Counted from the stretch's first letter, positions 47,994 through 56,559 are shown. The stretch: 64,000 nt of DNA from Myxococcota bacterium (GCA_022447545.1 JAKVBI010000024.1:43149-107148); one strand, 5' to 3'. The notes: generated from the letters alone by a model not told the origin. Program-made: numbers and translations.

Positions 47994-49052
47994 TTAAGTG
48001 GCTGCACTTCGCAGCTGATCGGCAAGCGCCTCTACCCATCTCGGCTCGGCGTTGAGAGAAGGGACGAGTAGCAATTCCTCACCTCCGAGTTGCGACCACT
48101 GCTCGCGTCCTCGAATCCCGATCTCCTCTACGGTTTCGAGACAATCGGCCACGAAGGCAGGGCACAACACGGCAAGCCTCCGAACGCCCCGGCCAGCGAG
48201 TTCAGTCAGGACTTCATCGGTGTAGGGGCGGATCCATGGGTCTCGTAGAAGGCGCGATTGAAACGAAACGTCATGGTGCTCCGGCGCCAGGCCCAGTTCC
48301 CGGCTCATGGCTCGTGCAGTCGCGAAGCACTCGGCGCGGTAGCAGCCGCGATTCTTGGACCCAAGTGAGTCGCAGCAGTCGGAGGATTGCAAACAGTGGG
48401 TTCCGGTCTTATCCCATGCGAGGATCTGGCGCTCGGGCAGGCCGTGAAAGCTCAGCACCACGTGGTCGGGTTCGAAGGAGGCAAGCGCTGGCCCGGCCAC
48501 TGCGGCCCAGGCAGCGATGAACCCCGGTTCTTCGCAGAAACTCCCCAGGATCTGCAGAGGAGGAGGGCTGTGAAGTCTTTCGTGTTCCTCCCTTAACTTT
48601 GCGTTGATCGAACCCGTGACCGATTCCGAGTACTGTGGGAACAGCGGCAATGCGATGACACGTTCGACCCCGGAACCGCACAGACTCTCGAGCCCTTTTC
48701 GAATGCCAGGTTTGCCGTAACGCATGGCTAGCTCGACTTTGAAGGATCCGCCGAGTTCGCGAGCCAGCGCAGTGGCGAGTTCCTGTCCGTGAATCAACAG
48801 CGGAGAGCCCTTGGGCTGCCAGATCTGTTCGTAGGCGTGGGCGGATCGGCGGGGTCTAAAAGGCAGGATGATGAGGTTCAGAAGGAACCATCGGGCGATG
48901 GGTGACATGTCGAGAACTCTTGGGTCGCCCAGGAACTCGCGCAGGTAGCGGCGCACGTCCTGGACTTTCGGAGAGTCCGGGGTGCCGAGATTGACGATAA
49001 GAATCCCGATTCGAGGGCTGGACACGATGCTGGAAGCTCCAAAAGGTCCCAT
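47994..49052 (-). CDS. hemH: Ferrochelatase with an internal cysteine cluster
   Basis: HemH inserts Fe2+ into protoporphyrin IX. The 352-residue protein has VNLGTPDSP, PLFPQYSESVTGS and the catalytic-region FHGLPERQI (His203). Five cysteines at about 220, 226, 227, 237 and 242 (around SSDCCDSLGSKNRGCYRAEC) form a compact group. Some ferrochelatases from myxobacteria and relatives carry a [2Fe-2S] cluster bound by internal cysteines, and this pattern fits that class; the metal is inferred. ATG 49052 is assumed; GTG 49025 would still retain the conserved part. Confidence 0.93.
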   Translation of the reverse strand: MGPFGASSIVSSPRIGILIVNLGTPDSPKVQDVRRYLREFLGDPRVLDMSPIARWFLLNLIILPFRPRRSAHAYEQIWQPKGSPLLIHGQELATALARELGGSFKVELAMRYGKPGIRKGLESLCGSGVERVIALPLFPQYSESVTGSINAKLREEHERLHSPPPLQILGSFCEEPGFIAAWAAVAGPALASFEPDHVVLSFHGLPERQILAWDKTGTHCLQSSDCCDSLGSKNRGCYRAECFATARAMSRELGLAPEHHDVSFQSRLLRDPWIRPYTDEVLTELAGRGVRRLAVLCPAFVADCLETVEEIGIRGREQWSQLGGEELLLVPSLNAEPRWVEALADQLRSAAT

Positions 49053-49109
49053 GGGGACCGTGGGTTCGTGTGGGCACGTGTAATGGGGGGGCAACTCGGA
49101 GAGCAGTCT

Positions 49110-49823
49110 TCAGGCTCTGTGTCGACGTATGCCGCCCAGCCGGAAGGAAATGGCCAAGTAGAACAGGGGATACAACAGGGACAGCTCCGCCAGGTAGAGA
49201 CGACGGCCCATTTCCGGCGTTGCGACGGCCAGGACTGCGAAAGCCATGCATGTAACCGAGAGCCCGACGTTGGTTCTCCATAGAATCGTCATCTGGCTCG
49301 GATAGAGGAACTTGTAGGGAATGAAGACGCAACCCGATAGCACGATCACGATGGCCGTCCCGAGCCCAGAGCTGACCCCCAGGAGCCAGCCGTAGAGGGC
49401 TACAACATTCCAGTAGGATGGGAAGCCCAGGAAGAATCCATCATCGGTCTTCGCATCGAATCTCGAGAAACCGTAGGAGCTGGCCAAGATCGGAAAGATT
49501 GCAAAGGTCCAATGGGCCAATAGACCGGTCGCGGTCATGAAGACGCTCGGGACCAATACGTAATTGAAGAAGTCCACCATGTCGTCCAGTCGCCGACCGT
49601 CCACGTGGGGGAGGACTTCCGACACCTGCACTCGACGCGCGAGCATTCCATCGACGGAATCGATGAACAACGCCAGCAGCATCCAGAGCAGCGCGATTCT
49701 GGGCTGTTCCGCGTTGATGGCGAGGAGCGCTGCGATGCCGGCAATGGCACCACTGGCAGTGAAGAGATGGACAGACCATGCAGCGGCCCGGCGCATCTGC
49801 GGTGAAATGGAAAGACTCTTCAT
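49110..49823 (-). CDS. pcs: Phosphatidylcholine synthase (CDP-alcohol phosphatidyltransferase)
   Basis: Pcs condenses CDP-diacylglycerol with choline to make phosphatidylcholine in the inner membrane. The 237-residue protein has about eight hydrophobic segments and the motif DSVDGMLARR, then LPHVDGRRLDDMVDFFNYV, with the spacing and the DDMVDF-NYV form of Pcs rather than PgsA or PssA. Downstream GFFLGFPSYWNVVALY is also characteristic. A supply of choline is implied. It runs convergently to nuoB's upstream region and lies beside hemH on the same strand. Confidence 0.88.
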   Translation of the reverse strand: MKSLSISPQMRRAAAWSVHLFTASGAIAGIAALLAINAEQPRIALLWMLLALFIDSVDGMLARRVQVSEVLPHVDGRRLDDMVDFFNYVLVPSVFMTATGLLAHWTFAIFPILASSYGFSRFDAKTDDGFFLGFPSYWNVVALYGWLLGVSSGLGTAIVIVLSGCVFIPYKFLYPSQMTILWRTNVGLSVTCMAFAVLAVATPEMGRRLYLAELSLLYPLFYLAISFRLGGIRRHRA

Positions 49824-49933
49824 GGCCACGGACGGAGCGTACCAGAGTCGCTACCCTTCGGGCGACGGATGGACGGGGTCCGCGGATCGCCATGGAGCGG
49901 CTTGGACTCTGTCACCCGCGATTGCGAGGTTCC

Positions 49934-50542
49934 ATGGAGGAAGAGCGGATCGCCCGGGACGCGCGCCGCGTGTTGCACTTTCTCGATGAGCGCGGGCAGC
50001 GTCGGCGTCCGGGCACCCTCGAGGCCATCCTCGGCTGGGCGCGAAAGTACTCCCTCACACCTTATCCTCTGGTGACGGGTTGCTGTCTGCCGGAGTTGGA
50101 GGCGGCCATGGGGCCCCGGTATGACATGGAGCAGTACGGGTGCGCGGTGCCTGCAGCATCTCCCAGGCACGCCGACCTGCTCATCCTGGGCGGGACGTTG
50201 ACGCGTCGCCAAGTTCCCGTCCTGGAGCGGATCCGCCAACAGCTGGTCGAGCCGTATTGGGTGATGGCCTTTGGTGCCTGCGCATGTTCCGGGGGGCCCT
50301 ATTCCAACTACGCGGTGTCCTCTGGTTTCGACTCGGTGATTCCCGTGGACGTCTACGTGCCCGGTTGTCCGCCGCGTCCCGAAGCGCTTTTCGATGGCCT
50401 TACGAAGCTCCAGGCGCGGATTCAAGCCGAGCGGCGGGTCGACCGTCGCTCATCCCTGGAGTCCACGGGAGGTGGGACTCCATCCAAGGGCCAACCGGGT
50501 CCCCAGTCCAGCTGGCGTGGACCGCGGATCCAGTCCGGCTAA
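49934..50542 (+). CDS. nuoB: NADH-quinone oxidoreductase subunit B-like protein
   Basis: The 202-residue protein has the NuoB core with all four N2-cluster ligands: Cys50-Cys51 (VTGCCLPE), Cys116 (AFGACACSGG) and Cys145 (YVPGCPPRPEAL), with the same spacing as in T. thermophilus Nqo6 (C45, C46, C111, C140). SPRHADLLILGGTLT is also typical. ATG 49934 follows GAGG at 49926-49929. A hydrophilic C-terminal tail of 40 residues is additional. It is separated from nuoI-nuoC-nuoD by E2 and lipB genes, and no membrane subunit is nearby. Confidence 0.9.
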   Translation: MEEERIARDARRVLHFLDERGQRRRPGTLEAILGWARKYSLTPYPLVTGCCLPELEAAMGPRYDMEQYGCAVPAASPRHADLLILGGTLTRRQVPVLERIRQQLVEPYWVMAFGACACSGGPYSNYAVSSGFDSVIPVDVYVPGCPPRPEALFDGLTKLQARIQAERRVDRRSSLESTGGGTPSKGQPGPQSSWRGPRIQSG

Positions 50543-50645
50543 GGTCTTCCGGTATTGCCTTGGCGGAGTCGCTGTCTGGGTGGATCTTCCGTGGGGCGTA
50601 TCGATCGGGCCGGCGGACGCCGGACCCTGAGAGTTGGGGACGAGT

Positions 50646-51896
50646 ATGTCGATCGAAGTGGAACTACCGGCTCTGGGTGAGAGCGTTGTCGAGGGAACGC
50701 TCTCGAAATGGTTGGTGCGTGAAGGCGAAACCGTGGCGGTGGATCAGCCTCTGGTCGAGGTGACGACCGACAAGGTGGACGCGGAAATCCCCTCACCCTG
50801 TGCGGGTGTGGTCGAGCAGATTCTGGTGGCTGAGGGCGAGACGGTTCCGGTGGGCGAAAAACTCGTACGCATCGCGTTTGAGAACGAGCGCGCTCAGACC
50901 CAAGAATCGGCGAGTGGATTGGCGGACTCCAAGCAGACCTCGGAAACAGCAGATGGGCCCGTTCGTGCCACGCCGCTTGCCCGCCGAGTGGCAGAGCAGA
51001 CCGGGGTCGAGCTGGGTGGCACGCGGGGGACCGGTGCAGGTGGAAAGATCACCAAGAGTGATGTGCTGCGCGAAGCGCAGCCCGAGGCCGTGCCCGAACC
51101 CCAGTCGACGATGCCCGCCTCCGATCCGCAACTCGTCACGGATTCCCCAGCACCGGTTGCTTCCCGCCCCGCCTATCTCGATTACCAGCTGAGCCCGGGA
51201 GACCGTGTGGTCCCCATGTCACCGCTCAGGAGATTGGTGGCTGAGCACATGGTGCTGAGCAAGCGAATCAGTCCCCACGTGGGCACGGTGGCGGAGATCG
51301 ACATGGGCGATGTGTCGATCGTTCGCGGCGAACACAAGCGAGCGTTCCAGGAGGCGAATGGCTTCAGCCTGTCCTTCCTTCCCTTCGTCATCCATGCCGC
51401 TGTCCGAGCGCTGCGGGAATTTCCGCAGCTCAATGCGTCGGTCCTGGAAGATTCCATTGTCGAAAAGAAGGACATTCACGTTGGGATTGCGGTGGAGGCG
51501 GAAAAGGGTTTGGTGGTTCCAGTGGTTCGCCACGCCGACCGCCTCTCGCTGGCAGGGCTGGCTCAAGCGGTGGAGGATCTGGCACACCGTGCGCGCAACA
51601 AGAAGCTTTCTGCCGATGAACTCAAGGGCGGAACGTTCACAGTCTCGAATCCGGGTCGCCACGGGAATCTCTACGGCTTTGCGATCATCAACCAACCTCA
51701 GGTCGGGATCCTACGCATGGGCGAAATCGTAAAGCGACCGGTGGTTCGAAGTATCGATGAGCAGGACGCGATCGTCGTGCGGCCTATCATGCACCTGGCC
51801 CTGTCCTACGACCATCGCGCCGTGGATGGAGCTCCCGCCAACAGCTTTCTGTTCCGAATTCGCGAACTGCTCGAGGAAGGGGAGTTTGATCTCTGA
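50646..51896 (+). CDS. Dihydrolipoamide acyltransferase (E2) of a 2-oxoacid dehydrogenase
   Basis: The 416-residue E2 has one lipoyl domain with the lipoyl-Lys43 in VTTDKVDAEIPS, a short E3/E1-binding domain (VRATPLARRVAEQTGVEL), and a catalytic domain with GILRMGEI and the active-site His in SYDHRAVDGA near residue 390. It could belong to 2-oxoglutarate or branched-chain 2-oxoacid dehydrogenase; no E1 or E3 gene is in the window to decide. ATG 50646 is assumed. The lipB gene overlaps its end, linking the E2 to its own modification. Confidence 0.9.
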   Translation: MSIEVELPALGESVVEGTLSKWLVREGETVAVDQPLVEVTTDKVDAEIPSPCAGVVEQILVAEGETVPVGEKLVRIAFENERAQTQESASGLADSKQTSETADGPVRATPLARRVAEQTGVELGGTRGTGAGGKITKSDVLREAQPEAVPEPQSTMPASDPQLVTDSPAPVASRPAYLDYQLSPGDRVVPMSPLRRLVAEHMVLSKRISPHVGTVAEIDMGDVSIVRGEHKRAFQEANGFSLSFLPFVIHAAVRALREFPQLNASVLEDSIVEKKDIHVGIAVEAEKGLVVPVVRHADRLSLAGLAQAVEDLAHRARNKKLSADELKGGTFTVSNPGRHGNLYGFAIINQPQVGILRMGEIVKRPVVRSIDEQDAIVVRPIMHLALSYDHRAVDGAPANSFLFRIRELLEEGEFDL

Positions 51897-52608
51897 GCCG
51901 GGTCGTGGTGGACTCCGCGTCGAATGGATGGGAGTCGTACCCTATGACGATGCGCTGCGTCTGCAGAGAGAAGGCGTCGAAGCACGTTTGTCGGGTGAGA
52001 CACCCGACCGACTGCTGCTGCTAGAACACCCCCCGGTCATCACCTGTGGGCGAGGGACCCAGAGGGAGAACCTGCTTTCCAGCCGAGACGAACTGGAGAG
52101 CCTGGGAATCGAGGTCCACGAGGTCGGCCGAGGGGGGGATGTGACTTATCACGCTGCGGGGCAGTTGGTGGGCTACCTCATCGTCGACCTCGCCGCGCGA
52201 GGCGAGTGCGACGTCCACGTCTTCTTGCGGCGTATCGAGCAGGGGCTGGGAGTGGCCCTGGCAGAATTGGGTGTTTCGACACGAGCAATTCCTGGAATGA
52301 CCGGAGTGTTCGTTGATTCTTCGGATCGAGAGGGTCCGCGGCGTAAGATCGCGTCGATCGGAATCGGTGTGCGTCGCTGGGTGACGTGGCATGGATTCGC
52401 GCTCAACGTCGACATTGATTTGTCGGGTTTCGAGCACATCGTCGCCTGTGGACTCTCTGGGGTGGAGATGACCTCCGTGGCGAGGGAACTCGGTGATAGG
52501 GCCCCCGACGCACTCGCGTCCATGGCACGAGCGGCGGTCGGCGCTTCCATGCAGGATTGCTTCGCCCAAGGCGAGGCGGGATCCCTGCAACTGCGTGAGG
52601 CCGACTGA
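51886..52608 (+). CDS. lipB: Octanoyl-[acyl-carrier-protein]-protein transferase LipB
   Basis: LipB transfers octanoate from ACP to lipoyl domains, such as the E2 encoded immediately upstream. The 240-residue protein has LEHPPVITCGRG, EVGRGGDVTYHAAGQLVGYLI, and the active residues Lys154 (RRKIASIGIGVRRW) and Cys188 (IVACGLSGVEM). TTG 51886 overlaps the E2 stop and follows GGGGAG; a later ATG would cut off conserved residues before VPYDDAL. LipA is not in the window. Confidence 0.93.
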   Translation: MISEPGRGGLRVEWMGVVPYDDALRLQREGVEARLSGETPDRLLLLEHPPVITCGRGTQRENLLSSRDELESLGIEVHEVGRGGDVTYHAAGQLVGYLIVDLAARGECDVHVFLRRIEQGLGVALAELGVSTRAIPGMTGVFVDSSDREGPRRKIASIGIGVRRWVTWHGFALNVDIDLSGFEHIVACGLSGVEMTSVARELGDRAPDALASMARAAVGASMQDCFAQGEAGSLQLREAD

Positions 52609-52684
52609 GCCCGCCAGGGGTTGAGGCCCACGACTCGCTGGGTCCTTGTCGCGTCGTTCCGAGCCATCTCCTATCTTGCTTCGT

Positions 52685-53251
52685 ATGCCCGGGAATGTGG
52701 TGAGGGTCAGGCGCCCGGAACGGACGGGCAGACTCGATCGGTTCTACCTTTCTGCCTTCGTCTCCGCCATACGGGTCTCGTGCCGCAGTTTCTTTCGCAA
52801 CCTCATGGGACGGGCGACCGGCACGGGTCGAGGGAGTCTCTCGCCCCAGTTCCCCGGGGAAGGCAGGGCACGTCCGGTCGCGTCGCGCGGAATGCCTGTG
52901 TTGGTGGAGGAGGCCCCGGGCACGCCACGTTGCACGGCATGTGGGGATTGTGAGCTGTCGTGCCCCGCCGACTGCATTCGGGTCGTTCCGTCCTCGAGTG
53001 AGGGAACGGACCCGCTCCGAGTGCCGGAGGTCTTCGAACTCGACATGGCACTCTGCACGTGGTGTGGTCTTTGTGAGGAGGTCTGCCCCGAGGAGGCCAT
53101 CGTCATGAGTTCCGTGGTCGAGGTCGCCGCCTTTGATCGCGACTCGATGGTTTTCCGCAAGAGCGAATTGATGGTTCCCGAGGAACTCGTAATCCAGCGC
53201 CTCGAGTTCGTGAGGAGAAACCGGGCACGCCAAGCGAGCGCGGGCCGATGA
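52685..53251 (+). CDS. nuoI: NADH-quinone oxidoreductase subunit I-like protein (2x[4Fe-4S])
   Basis: The 188-residue protein carries two complete 4Fe-4S motifs: C83-x2-C86-x2-C89-x3-C93 (CTACGDCELSC) and C124-x2-C127-x2-C130-x3-C134 (CTWCGLCEEVC), with the spacing of NuoI. An extra Cys follows at 97. These relay electrons from N6a/N6b to the NuoB cluster in complex I. The N-terminus FYLSAFVSAIRVSCRSFFRN fits a NuoI amphipathic helix. ATG 52685 is the assumed start; TTG 52646 is possible. Its stop overlaps the nuoC start (ATGA). Confidence 0.88.
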   Translation: MPGNVVRVRRPERTGRLDRFYLSAFVSAIRVSCRSFFRNLMGRATGTGRGSLSPQFPGEGRARPVASRGMPVLVEEAPGTPRCTACGDCELSCPADCIRVVPSSSEGTDPLRVPEVFELDMALCTWCGLCEEVCPEEAIVMSSVVEVAAFDRDSMVFRKSELMVPEELVIQRLEFVRRNRARQASAGR

Positions 53252-53757
53252 ACGATTTCGGATCTCCCGGTGTCCGCTGTCTGATGGATCAGATGCCGTC
53301 AACGGTGCGCGGCACCCATGTCAGGTCTGGACAGGTGACGGTGACTGTGGCGGCAGAGGACATCGTTTCGGCTTTGCGATTGTTGCGTGATGGGTCGGAT
53401 CCCTGCTTCGACCTGCTGGTCGACCTGTGTGCAGTGGATTGTCTGGGGAGGACTCCACGCTTCGAGGTCGTATACCACCTCTACAGTCTTGCTGGAAATC
53501 AGCGCCTTCGGGTTCGAGCAATGATCCTCGACGACCCGCCACAGCTGGATAGTTCGGTGGAGGTCTTTCCGGCGGCGAACTGGCTCGAGCGCGAAGCTTG
53601 GGATCTCTATGGGATCCGTTTCCGGAATCATCCCGATCCGACCCGATTACTGCTGGGCGAAGATTTCGAGGGACACCCTCTGCGGCGGGATCATACGATC
53701 GCGGGGTCGAGGATTGGAACGGAATCGTCCACGGCGAGGGAAGGAGGAGACGAGTGA
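53248..53757 (+). CDS. nuoC: NADH-quinone oxidoreductase subunit C-like protein
   Basis: The 169-residue protein matches the NuoC/30-kDa subunit fold: FDLLVDLCAVD, FEVVYHLYSL, VEVFPAANWLEREAWDLYGIRF and the C-terminal LLLGEDFEGHPLRRDH. These are conserved in complex I and related hydrogenases. ATG 53248 overlaps nuoI and the stop overlaps nuoD (GTGA), so the three subunits are co-translated. NuoC and NuoD form part of the Q-module connecting fragment. Confidence 0.9.
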   Translation: MNDFGSPGVRCLMDQMPSTVRGTHVRSGQVTVTVAAEDIVSALRLLRDGSDPCFDLLVDLCAVDCLGRTPRFEVVYHLYSLAGNQRLRVRAMILDDPPQLDSSVEVFPAANWLEREAWDLYGIRFRNHPDPTRLLLGEDFEGHPLRRDHTIAGSRIGTESSTAREGGDE

Positions 53758-54953
53758 CGGTTGCTTCTCGGTCTGCCCCCGCATGTGAGCGCGATTTTCA
53801 CGCCGAGGATCTCTCTGGAGACCTGGATGTTCTTCACGCGCAGCTCGTACTCTCTCCATCCCATCCGTTGACTCGTGCGGGTGTCGAGTTCGAAGTCCAA
53901 CTCGATGGCGAGCAGATTGTCGACCTCGTGGTGAAAATCGGGTTCGCACATCGAGGTTTCGAGAAGGAGTGCGAGACATGCTGCTGGGAGGAAGTCGTCT
54001 CCCACGCAGGTCGACTCAATTCCCATTCCGGGACTCTTGCCAGCTTGGCCTACTGTCTGGCGGTTGAAGAGTTGATCGGATGCGCATCGGTGGAGCGAAG
54101 TGAGTGGCTTCGAGTTCTGGCGAGTGAGATCGCCCGTGTTGGAGATCACCTCAGCCGGCTGGGTGCAGTGGGGCGCGGGCTCGGATCGCCGATTGCGACC
54201 GCCCATGCCCTCGAGGCGCGCGAATGGATCTGGGATCTCCAGGAGTCGCTCTGTGGTGCTCGGGTGGCTACCGACTATGTGCGGATCGGGGGCGTGCGTT
54301 ATGGGTTGCCAGAGGGTTTCGAACAGCACATGCGGGCGGCCATTGCTGCGGTGCGGCACAAGGTCTCGGCGTTGGAGGAGGTCTCGCTTCGAAATCGTGT
54401 CTTCTTGGATCGTCTCCGAGGTACGGGGGTGTTGTCCCGGGCGGATTGCATCCGACATGCGGTCACGGGCCCTCTCCTGAGGGCCGCCGGGGCTGACCTG
54501 GACTGCCGCAAGGCCGAGCCCTATCTGGTGTACGGAGATGTTGATTTCGACGTTCCCGTGGGAGAATACGGTGACAACTACGACCGCTATCTCGTGTGTC
54601 TCGAGGAGCTTCGTCAGAGTCTCCGCATCATGGAACAGTGCGTTGAACGGTTACTTCGACTTGGTCCCGGTCCGACCGTGGTGGCGGACGCTGAAATGAC
54701 CTCTGGGGCGGGCGGGGACGGGCAAGTTGTCGTACCCCCGGGTGAGAGCTACGCGGCAGTGGAATCTGCAAACGGTGAACTGGGCTTCTATCTGCTATCG
54801 GACGGATCCTCCCGGCCCCGACGGATTCGATGCCGGCCTCCAAGCCTTCTTCACCTCCAGGCTCTGGCGCCGATGCTTCGGGGTGCCGAGTTGGCGGATT
54901 TCGCGCCTACCTTCGATCTGGTGAATGCGGCCTCCTCCGAGTGCGACCGGTGA
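53754..54953 (+). CDS. nuoD: NADH-quinone oxidoreductase subunit D-like protein with altered quinone-site residues
   Basis: The 399-residue protein aligns along the NuoD/49-kDa family: VQLDGEQIVDLVVKIGFAHR, TDYVRIGGVRYGLPEGF, CIRHAVTGPLLRAAGADLDC, VESANGELGFYLLSDGSS and a final ECDR. In T. thermophilus Nqo4 the quinone headgroup is held by His38 (HPSTHG) and Tyr87. Here the loop is HPLTRA, so the His is Arg41, and the Tyr position is Ser90 in RLNSHSG. About 25 residues before the ESANGE block are also missing. Folding and partner contacts look retained, but quinone binding may be changed or lost. Confidence 0.86.
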   Translation: MTVASRSAPACERDFHAEDLSGDLDVLHAQLVLSPSHPLTRAGVEFEVQLDGEQIVDLVVKIGFAHRGFEKECETCCWEEVVSHAGRLNSHSGTLASLAYCLAVEELIGCASVERSEWLRVLASEIARVGDHLSRLGAVGRGLGSPIATAHALEAREWIWDLQESLCGARVATDYVRIGGVRYGLPEGFEQHMRAAIAAVRHKVSALEEVSLRNRVFLDRLRGTGVLSRADCIRHAVTGPLLRAAGADLDCRKAEPYLVYGDVDFDVPVGEYGDNYDRYLVCLEELRQSLRIMEQCVERLLRLGPGPTVVADAEMTSGAGGDGQVVVPPGESYAAVESANGELGFYLLSDGSSRPRRIRCRPPSLLHLQALAPMLRGAELADFAPTFDLVNAASSECDR

Positions 54954-55468
54954 GCGGAGAAGGTTCCAATCGAGTCTCCGACCCCGCCGAGGAGCAGAAG
55001 GCTGCTCCGCCCGGACCGCCTCCGCTGCGTCCCTTTGGGTTGGTGTTGCACCACAACGGTGCTTGGTCACACGAAGGGGGGGGCATCCTCAACGACAAGT
55101 TGCGCCGCCACTTCGATCGTTCGGTCCGGTACCTACCCGAGGAAGGGAAGTTCGTGGTCCGACTCGGGCGCTTTCGCGGACAAATCGAAGTGGAGGAGGC
55201 GGGGTTCTTCGTGCGAGAGTTCGATGCCGTAACTGGACAAATTCGCCTGTCCGACCGCAGCTTTGAGGCCTTGAAGGTGGAGACTCTCCACCTTTCTTCA
55301 CGGGATGGCGCATTGTTGTGCCGCGTGAAGGAGGGCCTCGAGCCGGCGGGTCTGCTCGCGAGGTTCACCCACTCTTCCCATTCCGACTTGATGAATTCCC
55401 TGGAGGACACGGCTTCGGGGCCGGTGCTGCGGATTGGTGGGGTTGCGATACCGCTCCCCGACCTCTGA
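54950..55468 (+). CDS. DUF1285-like protein
   Basis: The 172-residue protein has an N-terminal Pro/Glu-rich linker. It then carries a conserved-looking beta-rich domain with HHNGAWSHEGGGILNDKLRR, RYLPEEGKFVVRLGRFRGQI and VETLHLSSRDGALLCRVKEG, resembling DUF1285 (structures known; function not). GTG 54950 overlaps the nuoD stop, so it is translationally coupled to nuoC-nuoD and is a candidate accessory subunit or assembly factor of that module. The identification is tentative. Confidence 0.6.
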   Translation: MSGEGSNRVSDPAEEQKAAPPGPPPLRPFGLVLHHNGAWSHEGGGILNDKLRRHFDRSVRYLPEEGKFVVRLGRFRGQIEVEEAGFFVREFDAVTGQIRLSDRSFEALKVETLHLSSRDGALLCRVKEGLEPAGLLARFTHSSHSDLMNSLEDTASGPVLRIGGVAIPLPDL

Positions 55469-55665
55469 AATTTCTCGCTGCGGGGAGTGCGCCTTTCCCT
55501 CGGCTGTGTTTTGGCGTTACCTTTATCTCGATCCGGCTCGAGTGGGCTCGGGGGCGCAGCCCCCGCGTGATGGGACGAACGCCATTCCCGGGGTACTTCG
55601 CGGTGGTCGCACGACCCCGAGGAGTCTCGGGGTGACGGGCGTTGACTCGGCCAGGTGGATCCCAT

Positions 55666-55739
55666 GGCGCCGTGGCCAAGTGGTAAGGCACGGGACTGCA
55701 AATCCCTGATCCCCGGTTCGAATCCGGGCGGCGCCTCCA
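55666..55739 (+). tRNA. tRNA-Cys(GCA)
   Basis: Acceptor GGCGCCG pairs with CGGCGCC. The anticodon arm GGGA-CTGCAAA-TCCC has anticodon GCA. The T-arm is CCCGG-TTCGAAT-CCGGG. TCCA is encoded at the 3' end. The length is 74 bases. Confidence 0.97.
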
Positions 55740-55830
55740 GGGTTCCCCACCGCGCGGACTCCGGGTCAGTATGGCGTGCTGGGTGTTTCCAGTAGAGGGA
55801 TTCCGCTGTCCAAGGGCGACGGCCCGGCCG

Positions 55831-55836
55831 TATAAT
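55831..55836 (+). promoter_or_regulatory. Candidate -10 element upstream of the beta-barrel gene
   Basis: A perfect TATAAT stands at 55831-55836 in GC-rich surroundings, 38 bases before the ATG. No good -35 hexamer is seen at 17 bases (TGTCCA at 55807 is weak). Confidence 0.35.
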
Positions 55837-55874
55837 CTCGCGACCGCCCCCTGGACTTCCTCGAGGGAGAAGCC

Positions 55875-56513
55875 ATGCGAACCGCCCGACTCGTCCCCAT
55901 TCTCGTTCTGGCAGTGCTGCTTGCCTCGGACTCCCATGCGCAATCGTCGGCGCCCGCGGGCGAAAACTGGGGAGGGGACGAGAAGCAGGCTTCGAACGAC
56001 AGCAAAGAGTTCAGCCGCGATGGCTTCTATGTCAGCTATGGCTACTCCTATGGAATCGAAGAGTGGGACGACGCGGGTGGGGCATCGGTGTCCAACGCTT
56101 CGGGGCTGAATGCCAGGGTCGGATACCGTTTCCTTGAGAACTGGGCACTTGAGGCCGAGTACGAGTGGCTGCACGAATTCGAGGCGGATGGGGCGTCGCC
56201 GGTCACGGCCAACGCCCATGTCATCACGGTCAATACCCGCGCCTACCTTCCCTTCGGTCGCTTCCAGCCCTATGCACTGCTGGGCCTGGGACTCTTCCAG
56301 AGCAGTCGCACTGGCAGCCTGGGTGGCGTTCCTGATGGTGCGTCTGGAACCTTCGCGGGGCGCTTCGGGGGTGGGGTCGACACCTATCTGACCCGCAATT
56401 GGGTACTGGCCGCCGAAATCGCCTATGTGCTGCCGAGTGGCGAACTCAACCCGCGACGCTTCCTGTCGGCCACTGTGGGTATGCAGTATCGCTTCGAGCC
56501 GCTGGTCTACTGA
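55875..56513 (+). CDS. Outer-membrane beta-barrel protein (opacity/OmpA-barrel-like)
   Basis: The 212-residue protein has a signal peptide (RLVPILVLAVLLASDSHA) and then about eight predicted strands: FYVSYGYSYGIEEW, NARVGYRFLENWALEAEYEW, PYALLGLGLFQSS, WVLAAEIAYVLPSG and a C-terminal VGMQYRFEPLVY. This is the layout of small eight-stranded barrels such as OmpW/opacity proteins. It is a paralogue of the 31104-31949 protein. GAGGGAGAAG precedes ATG 55875. Confidence 0.85.
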   Translation: MRTARLVPILVLAVLLASDSHAQSSAPAGENWGGDEKQASNDSKEFSRDGFYVSYGYSYGIEEWDDAGGASVSNASGLNARVGYRFLENWALEAEYEWLHEFEADGASPVTANAHVITVNTRAYLPFGRFQPYALLGLGLFQSSRTGSLGGVPDGASGTFAGRFGGGVDTYLTRNWVLAAEIAYVLPSGELNPRRFLSATVGMQYRFEPLVY

Positions 56514-56559
56514 CTTCGCCCGTCGCTCTGGATCTGCGCGAGTCGAGGGTCGCCGGGTC

